Below are positions 8,827-13,947 of a DNA stretch of 13,947 nt, in pieces. Numbering within the stretch: position 1 is the stretch's first letter; the number at the start of each line of letters is the position of its first letter. The position numbers were made by a program, and so were the translations under genes. The notes below the pieces were generated by a model. That model made no database searches and had not been told where the DNA came from. It worked only from the letters and a program-made list of their open reading frames with translations. Source of the stretch: Acanthamoeba lenticulata (Eukaryota; Discosea; Longamoebia; Acanthamoebidae); the NCBI GenBank assembly GCA_002179805.1, contig NAVB01006118.1, forward strand, positions 1-13,947, read 5' to 3'.

Positions 8827-9240
8827 GCGCCGCCCACAGCCTCCGAGACGGCTTCAAAGCGTCTGTGTATCGGCTCGCCTAGGGGCTGTTGTCGAAAAGG
8901 GAAAGACCACCTTGGGCAGCAGGAGCTGGGGTGCAGGCCATTGTGCCAGTTTAAAGCTTACAGGAAAAGGGTCGTGGACGTCTACAAGAAGCAACACTTT
9001 CCGCGGAACGGGAATGCAAGCGCAGTGTGACGGGTGGCGGACAGGAACGCACAGGGGGCAGGGGGTTTCTTTTTCTCTTCTCCTCCGGCTTGTGTACCAT
9101 AGCTCGCGTTCTCAACAAGCAACAGTTCAAGTTTATCCCACGCCCGCTCAAGCAAGTACGTTAGCCAGTATCGAGTTTAGCCTTCACGAGCCATCTTTAG
9201 CCCTCTGGAAACGAAGTACACCATCACCACTCGCCCTCCC
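8827..9240 (+). other. Intergenic region upstream of the AstE-like gene, no gene recognised
   Basis: This 414-nt stretch between the RMI1 stop and the AstE-like start contains a G/C-rich first half and a T-rich segment at 9066-9088. A 110-codon open frame at 8912-9244 has no domain-like content and runs into the next gene's start, so I do not call it. A non-coding first exon or the promoter of the AstE-like gene is the likeliest content. Confidence 0.45.
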
Positions 9241-10614
9241 ATGAACACTTTCACTCAGCTGACGGCCCTCGCAGTCTCTTCTACAAGTAGGATGAAGAGA
9301 TTTCTTTCGCCCGAGGTTCCTCTACTCGTCTTCCGCTCGAGCCCGCTGCAACCGCGCTGCGGGTGTGCTAGAGTAGGGATCGAGGATGAAGACAGTGCCG
9401 TGGTGCCCGACCAAGCCTGCGAATGTCCCGCCGACGCCTGCTACACGTGTGGCCTGGACGACGAAGAGGCGAGCACAAAGGCCGAGAGGCCCCATCGCCC
9501 TTTTCACCTCCTCATCACAGTCTGTATGCACGGCAATGAGAAGACCGGTTCGTCTTCCGTTGTTGCCTCCCGTCCCTCTCCTCTTTTTTCCTCAGCTTTC
9601 CCTCCTTTTGGGGCCCAATGCAGGTCTTGTGGCGATGAACGAGCTCATCGCCGAGGGCGCCATTCCCATGCTCCTCAACCAACGCGGCGAAGACACCAAG
9701 GTGCCCCCCCCCCCAAATTCTCTCCTTCGCCGACGGTGCTCTCTTCGCGTCATGTTGACATGATGTCTCGTCCAGTTGACAGTGATGGTGGGCAACCCGC
9801 GAGCCGTGGTCGAGAACAAGCGCTTCATGGAGAAGAATCTCAACCGCATCATCCACCCCGTACGTTCTTCGGCCATCGGTGGCTTGAGCTCCTCTCATCA
9901 TTTTGTTGTGTTGGGGAGGGCAGGCGGTGTTCGAGAAGGAGCAGGAGCTATACGAGGCGCGGCGCGCGCGGCTGGTGGCGCAGATGGCCCTCCGCAGCGA
10001 TCAGTGGCTCGACGTGCATTCGACGTCATCGCCGTGCACGGCCTACGCGCTCCCGACCGCCAATCGACAGAGCGAGTCGCTAGCCGAGCGGCTCGAGATC
10101 GGGCTGGTCATCAGCAAGCTGGCCCACCACACGGTCGAGGGCGGCACCTCGTGCGACTGGGCCCTTCAGCACGACAAGGCTTGCGTGTGCGTCGAGTGCG
10201 GCCAGGAGGGCACCCGCGAGGCCATCGAGGCGGCCAAGCGGGTCATCATGAGCTTCATTCTTGGCCACCGCCTCTCCTGCCGCGACGACGAACGTCGGCG
10301 CTACGTCAGCACCAACCAAGTGCGCGTTGGCCGCGGATTCCGCTACGCTCGGCGAGTCCAGGCCTTCGAGCACGTCGCCCACAATGAGGTCTCTAGTCCC
10401 ATCGCCACACAACCAACAGGTCTCTTGACCTTCACTAACCGACCGCCACTACACACTTCCAACACAACAGCTGCTGGCCGTGGACGACGAAGTGGGCGAG
10501 ATTCGGTGTCCGTTCGAAGAGGGTGCCGTGGTGATCATGCCCACATCGGCGCCCATCGTGGGCGAGGAGGCCTGGTTCTGGGGTCGCCTCGACCTCGAAA
10601 TCGAAAGCGTGTAG
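9241..10614 (+). CDS. Succinylglutamate desuccinylase/aspartoacylase (AstE-AspA) family zinc hydrolase
   Basis: Predicted zinc-dependent amidohydrolase that removes an acyl group from an N-acyl amino acid. Aspartoacylase uses N-acetylaspartate and AstE uses N-succinylglutamate; the substrate here is not determined. Exons: 9241-9547, 9624-9700, 9776-9859, 9924-10388 and 10471-10614, giving 358 residues. Zinc ligands His97 and Glu100 sit in VCMHGNEKTG, and His188 in LDVHSTSSPCTAYALP. The substrate-binding block is GNPRA (134-138), KRF and NLNR (149-152; family consensus DLNR). The catalytic Glu is probably Glu247 in VECGQ. Residues 1-90 precede the catalytic core. The first 50 or so have only one acidic residue before Glu48 and several Arg, so a mitochondrial presequence is possible, followed by an unusual Cys-rich piece (CGC, CEC, CYTC). 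The intron at 9701 opens with a C11 run. The catalytic core resembles bacterial family members. Confidence 0.87.
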
Positions 10615-10720
10615 TATTGCGACACAAACAAACATACCCCCAAGCATTTACCCACAAACAAAAATGGCATTCTTTTGTTCATGCGCTTGCCGTCACGTCT
10701 GTAGCTCCCATGGGGCATGC
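10615..10720. other. Convergent intergenic region
   Basis: 106 bp separate the stop codons of the plus-strand AstE-like gene and the minus-strand coiled-coil gene. Both 3' ends must lie here or overlap. No perfect AATAAA was seen on either strand, and ACAAACAAACA near 10622 is a short low-complexity patch. Confidence 0.5.
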
Positions 10721-11380
10721 TCAGTCTGCGGCCATTTCTTCCAGCAGCTGGAGCTCCATCTTGAGCTGCTCCATCTGCAGAGTTGACACGTCACGGGGTC
10801 AGTCAGTGAACAACGCACGCGTTTGATCAAGCACGCGTGCCTTCGGGTTCTGCTCTTCCTTCAACTTGATTGCTTCGTCGGCCTTCAGCTCGCTCAACAG
10901 CTGCCGCACAGGCGGTAAGCCGTGTGTTAGGAAGGAGGAAGAAGAAGGAGATGTGGTCTAAACCTGTTGGTAGTAGTTTAGGGCTGAGGTGACGCATTCC
11001 TTGGCCTCACCGACGTCCTCGTTGAAGTAGACCGTGCCTGAACTCTGCCAGCCAGACAAGCCAGGAGTAAGAACCACAACTGGCGTAGAGCAGAACCGCA
11101 GTCGTACCTCCCGAGCGTTCTCGATCTCGTCGCGAGCCTCGGAAAAGAGCTGAGCCAGCTTCTCCAGCTCCTTCCGTCGCTCGGCCAGCACGTTGGCATA
11201 ACGCCTGTGCGTGGGTCATGAGCGGACTCTTGGTTGTGCAAGCAGCAGTTTGCCGTACCGAGCCGTGGCAGTGGAGCTGCTGAAGAGAGGAACGCACGGC
11301 AGTGATCGCGTAGTCCGCAGAGAGCACACAGAGCCTGGACGGCCAAAGGAAACGATCAATCTACCGCCTGTGCGCTGCAT
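10721..11380 (-). CDS. Small coiled-coil protein with mitochondrial-presequence-like N-terminus
   Basis: I do not recognise the family. Exons in transcript order: 11380-11259, 11204-11108, 11044-10964, 10900-10835 and 10774-10721, giving 139 residues. The first 42 (MQRTGGRLIVSFGRPG... to TATARR) contain about eight Arg and no Asp or Glu, with many Ser and Thr, typical of a mitochondrial targeting peptide. The rest is charged and probably helical: ERRKELEKLAQLFSEARDEI, then SSGTVYFNEDVGEAKECV, and a last helix MEQLKMELQLLEEMAAD. Exon 1 is accepted because its phase (2) is the only one joining in frame to RRYANVL. Intron 11107-11045 (63 nt) has no stop and keeps the frame if retained. The last donor is uncertain: GTGCTT at 10834 was chosen, but a GC donor at 10840 would also fit and remove two residues. 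The gene converges on the AstE-like gene. Confidence 0.72.
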
Positions 11381-11595
11381 GCAGATCTGTCTTTTGTTCT
11401 TGTTTATTCTTTCTTTGGGTTTCTTTTTATTTTCTCGTGTTCTTGAAAGATGTCCGCAAGAAGGCGGCAGAAACGGGAGATCCTCCCTGTTGTTGTTGGT
11501 GGAGGCTTGTGCTCTATGGAAAGGAAATATATGTGGTTTTGGGTTGGCTGCAGAATGTACACTCGTGAACAAAAATTGGAGGGGGTTGGTGGGGC

Positions 11596-12399
11596 TCAAC
11601 AACTGGAGTCTTGGCCGTCCTGGGCGCTCTTGGCGGGCGTGCGGCGCCTGCTGTTGGCGGGGCCGCCCGATGCTCGAGGGATGGGGATGGGCGCTGAAGT
11701 TCGGTACGGCTTCGGCGCCGAGGCGCTTCCAGCAGGAGATGGCGGCGACCCTGAAAGTGGCTCACTAGAGTCGGTGTCGTCGACAGCGGCCGCCTTTGCT
11801 CGCGACAAGATGGGCGAAGAAGAAGAAGAAGCTGCTGGTGGTCGCTTGGTCGCAGGCGAGGCCTCGGCCCACTGGAAGAAGTTGCAGGCGCCGCCAACGT
11901 TGGCGCAGGTCCAGTAAGCCCTGCCCGGGTTGAGGGGATCGTTGGCGCGCATGCGAGCCTCCTTGGCGTTGGTGGGGAGGCGACACCAGCACTTGGGCGG
12001 AGGCAGCACTTCCTCCTTGTCCTTGCTGTTCTGTTCATCCGCTGTCGTGGCCAGTGTTGTGTTGCTGGTGGTGTCCAGTGGGGTCGGGTGGAGGGCGGAG
12101 AACGAAATCTCTGTGAATTGGGCCATCGCCTCCTCCAGTTCCTCCTCGCTCACATCGCTCGGCGGAGATATGCTTCGGGCGGTGGTGAGCGTCGGGCTGT
12201 TGTGTACGGGGTAGGGCCTTGGCCCATCGTCGAGGCTTCGTCGCTTACGCGGCGCGGAGATCGGCTCTGTTCCGTCTGGCATGTGGTGGAAGATGAAGCG
12301 CCGCGACGCGGCAACATCCCCATAGGATTTGCAACATCCGGGGGCAATTGGGTCCTCCTTCGTGGTCGGAACGAGCCAGGCGGTCAACACGCGCAACAT
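11596..12399 (-). CDS. GRF-type zinc finger protein
   Basis: One exon encodes 267 residues from the first in-frame ATG (12399). The only recognised domain is a GRF zinc finger at about 135-180: KCWCRLPTNAKEARM, then the diagnostic NPGRAYWTC and CNFFQWAEA. Probable zinc ligands are Cys137, Cys139, Cys165 and Cys172. In APE2, TOP3-alpha and NEIL3 this finger binds single-stranded DNA; nucleic-acid binding here is inferred from that. The flanks look disordered: a basic PRKRR (50-54) that could be a nuclear localisation signal, an acidic SEEELEEA stretch (84-91), and a Ser/Pro/Ala-rich tail after the finger. No catalytic domain is present. The N-terminal 40 residues are unlike any family I know, so a missed upstream exon is possible. 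RMI1, a TOP3 partner, lies 3 kb away, which may be coincidence. Confidence 0.75.
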   Translation of the reverse strand: MLRVLTAWLVPTTKEDPIAPGCCKSYGDVAASRRFIFHHMPDGTEPISAPRKRRSLDDGPRPYPVHNSPTLTTARSISPPSDVSEEELEEAMAQFTEISFSALHPTPLDTTSNTTLATTADEQNSKDKEEVLPPPKCWCRLPTNAKEARMRANDPLNPGRAYWTCANVGGACNFFQWAEASPATKRPPAASSSSSPILSRAKAAAVDDTDSSEPLSGSPPSPAGSASAPKPYRTSAPIPIPRASGGPANSRRRTPAKSAQDGQDSSC

Positions 12400-12864
12400 C
12401 TTTGCTAACGCTTCCAAGAATTAGCCAAGATGGCCGGTCCGGTCGATGTCGAGAGGAGTTATGGTTGGTGAGGTCTGATTGCAGAAAAGTCCTGCGCTGG
12501 TGTGTCTTCAAGTTGGTGCTTGACGTCCTTCTCGTGGGGGGCTGTCAATGGCGTTAAAGAAGGTGAACCGACATGCGGGTCAATCCCACCAGACACACGC
12601 AAGCTTGCGTGCTGTGTCGTGCTTGGCTGCCTCCGGCCACGAGATGGAATTGAAACTGAAAAAGCAACTGCTTCACCGTTGAAAACGCTCGCCCTGGCGG
12701 CAAAACCCTCACGCGCCGGTTCCTGAGAAATTTAGCGGAACTCATGCAGTTTTCGGGATCTTTGTCCTGTTTTCGTTTTTTGGGATTTTTTTAGTTTTCG
12801 TTGCTGTGTTCAGTTCTCGCCTGGGGATCCCAAATCCTGGAGGACCGCGTCTCTCGGTTGCCGC
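12400..12864 (-). other. Intergenic region between the F-box/NZF gene and the GRF gene
   Basis: This 465-nt stretch should hold the 3' end of the F-box/NZF gene and the promoter of the GRF gene, both on the minus strand. It contains a T-rich (A-rich on the sense strand) block at 12750-12812 close to the F-box gene end, and an inverted repeat at 12592-12618. Short open frames here show no domain content. A segment at 12577-12592 looks briefly like a tRNA T-arm but no cloverleaf can be built. Confidence 0.45.
12592..12618. repeat. Imperfect inverted repeat around an AAGCTT centre
   Basis: GACACA plus CGCAAG is followed by CTTGCG, a TGC bulge and TGTGTC. The central CGCAAGCTTGCG is a perfect 12-nt palindrome. 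Together they could form an 18-nt palindromic stem with a 3-nt bulge, or be a dyad binding site for a dimeric factor. It lies about 190 nt upstream of the GRF-gene start codon. Confidence 0.6.
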
Positions 12865-13897
12865 TCAGGCGAATCTGGGGAGGGTGCACATGTCGCAGTG
12901 GTTGGCGCCGGTGCTGTTGATGTAGGTGCAGTGCTGGCACTGCCACTCCGGTGGTCGTTGCTGGCCGAGCACGCTGTGTTTTTTGAGGGAGTTTAGGTTC
13001 AAGGGACCGCTAGCCACCAGCGCAGTGGGACGTGATGGTGCGCACCTGGAGTCGCCCTGCTCGATCGAATGAATGAGCGCCTCCACGTCCTCACTGGGCA
13101 CCAGCCTGTTGGCCGACTGCAGGGCTTTGAGCGCGCCTGTAATCACCGCCCCAGCGGGTGTAAGACTCAGAGACACAGCACAGCACAGCACAGCACAGAA
13201 GGGGCAAGCTATTGCAAACCCGTGTAGTTCCCGCGCGCCAGGAGCTTGCGGCCCAAGTTGGTGTGGCGGGTGGCCTCGGCCATGTCGGTGAGGTAGTCCA
13301 GGTGGCTCGCCCATCGCAGGTTCTACACGAAGAGAGAGAGAGAGAGAGGAGACCGTGAGTCACGAACGCACCGGAAGGAGAAGCAGAAGAGAAAGAGGAA
13401 GAGAAGCAGAAGGAAAGGGAGAGCGCCAAACCTGCGACTCACACCAGCGGAAGTACTTCTTCCAGTCTCGGCTGTCCGTGGTGTCATTCACGCTGCTCCG
13501 GTCACGGAGGATCTGCCCCCCCCCCCCAATCGTTTTTCTCAGGGCTCGTCCCAAGGGCGCATGACTTGCGTGCACGACGAGAGGCGAGGGAGGCAAGGGG
13601 GCGCACCTTGATCGCGTACTTGTCCCACTCTTTGGTGACGAGGTGCCGCCACAGCAGGTTCTCGTTCGCGACGCTATGCCACACGCGGCTGATCTGCAAC
13701 CCGGCTACACGAGTCAGCGCACAGAAAAGCGTTCTCTCACATAGCATCAACAACACGTGAGGCATGAGCCAGCACGCCGCGTGCCAGCCCAAAACTGACC
13801 GAGAGTGAAGTGAGAGAAGCACCCGAGACGCGTTGGCCAGGTCAGAGGCGCGAAGGAAGCCGAATATCTCCAGGATCACCTCGTAGGGCAGCCGCAT
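12865..13897 (-). CDS. F-box protein with C-terminal RanBP2/NZF-type zinc finger
   Basis: Predicted substrate receptor of an SCF (Skp1-cullin-F-box) ubiquitin ligase. Exons in transcript order: 13897-13823, 13693-13607, 13512-13432, 13322-13220 and 13136-12865, giving 205 residues. Residues 1-46 are the F-box: MRLPYEVILEIFGFLRASDL, then the spliced NASRISRVWHSVA and LLWRHLV. A probable helical middle follows (DWKKYFRWCESQ, NLRWASHLDYLTDMAEATRH). The C-terminus is a RanBP2-type finger, W180-x-C182-x2-C185-x3-N-x6-C196-x2-C199. Thr186-Tyr187 and Met198 sit where ubiquitin-binding NZF fingers have Thr-Phe and Met. A further 72-nt intron (13045-12974, GTGCGC...CACAG) may remove 24 residues in frame. 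The frame stays open from Met1 to the window edge (acidic/Ser-rich), so the true start may lie outside. The module called as F-box could be confirmed by profile search. Confidence 0.82.
13174..13198 (-). repeat. (CACAG)5 pentanucleotide repeat in F-box gene intron
   Basis: Five perfect CACAG units on the plus strand, CTGTG in the transcript, inside the 83-nt intron 13219-13137. It ends 37 nt before the acceptor. Confidence 0.9.
13329..13348 (-). repeat. CT microsatellite (sense strand) in F-box gene intron
   Basis: Ten GA units on the plus strand, so CT in the transcript. It lies directly before the TAG acceptor of intron 13431-13323 and forms its polypyrimidine tract. Confidence 0.9.
13516..13527 (-). 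repeat. G12 homopolymer (sense strand) at an F-box gene 3' splice site
   Basis: Twelve consecutive C on the plus strand, read as G12 in the transcript, immediately before the CAG acceptor (13515-13513) of intron 13606-13513. The polypyrimidine tract expected here is replaced by guanines. Confidence 0.9.
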
Positions 13898-13947
13898 GTT
13901 GGCTGAGGGGAAGGTGTGCTCCTCAGCTGAGCTTGTCTCTTCTGCCT

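Noticed and set aside
8912..9244. 110-codon plus-strand frame between RMI1 and the AstE-like gene
   Set aside because: No domain-like composition, and it overlaps the well-supported AstE-like start; kept as intergenic.
12577..12592. tRNA T-arm-like GCGGGTCAATCCC
   Set aside because: The loop is too short and no acceptor, D or anticodon stems can be formed around it.
1..13947. A defence system, prophage, transposon or biosynthetic operon
   Set aside because: Genes are individually promoted, intron-bearing eukaryotic housekeeping or regulatory genes on both strands; no transposase, integrase, terminal repeat or polycistronic layout was found.

Overview
The window is nuclear DNA from a eukaryote with compact, intron-rich, fairly GC-rich genes. 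I place it with a free-living amoeba of the Acanthamoeba type (Amoebozoa). The basis is gene density (ten genes in 13.9 kb), short spliceosomal introns of about 50-170 nt, 5' splice sites often reading GTRCG, and microsatellites lying inside introns. The assignment is inferred from style; no marker proves the species. I found no mobile element, CRISPR array, rRNA, tRNA or bacterial operon.

Layout. (1) <1-1391, +: 3' end of MTO1/GidA, a mitochondrial tRNA wobble-uridine modification enzyme, five exons visible. (2) 1587-2114, +: ribosomal protein S13 (uS15), two exons. (3) 2274-3879, -: an RD/RS-rich protein with six CCHC zinc knuckles, seven exons. (4) 4018-4710, +: spliceosomal CWC15, one exon, head-to-head with (3) across 138 bp. 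(5) 5082-6284, +: a SAP-like/RING/YEATS protein, six exons. (6) 6413-8826, +: RMI1 of the BLM/Sgs1-TOP3-RMI dissolvasome, seven exons. (7) 9241-10614, +: an AstE/aspartoacylase-type zinc hydrolase, five exons. (8) 10721-11380, -: a small coiled-coil protein with a presequence-like N-terminus, five exons. (9) 11596-12399, -: a GRF-zinc-finger protein, one exon. (10) 12865-13897, -: an F-box protein with a C-terminal RanBP2/NZF finger, five or six exons, possibly starting beyond the right edge.

Splicing was worked out by hand from GT...AG boundaries, reading-frame continuity and domain continuity. All eight spliced models close in frame, with 34 introns in total. No pathway unites the window, though themes recur: RNA processing in (3) and (4), nuclear chromatin or DNA functions in (5), (6) and perhaps (9), and ubiquitin in (5) and (10).

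The most interesting item is gene (5). A complete C3HC4 RING is joined to a YEATS domain that keeps the acyl-lysine pocket residues, which suggests a single-chain histone-acylation reader and ubiquitin ligase. Others are an F-box/NZF fusion, a SUMO-site plus SIM cluster in the RMI1 linker, a bacterial-looking aspartoacylase-family enzyme, and the GTRCG splice-donor preference.
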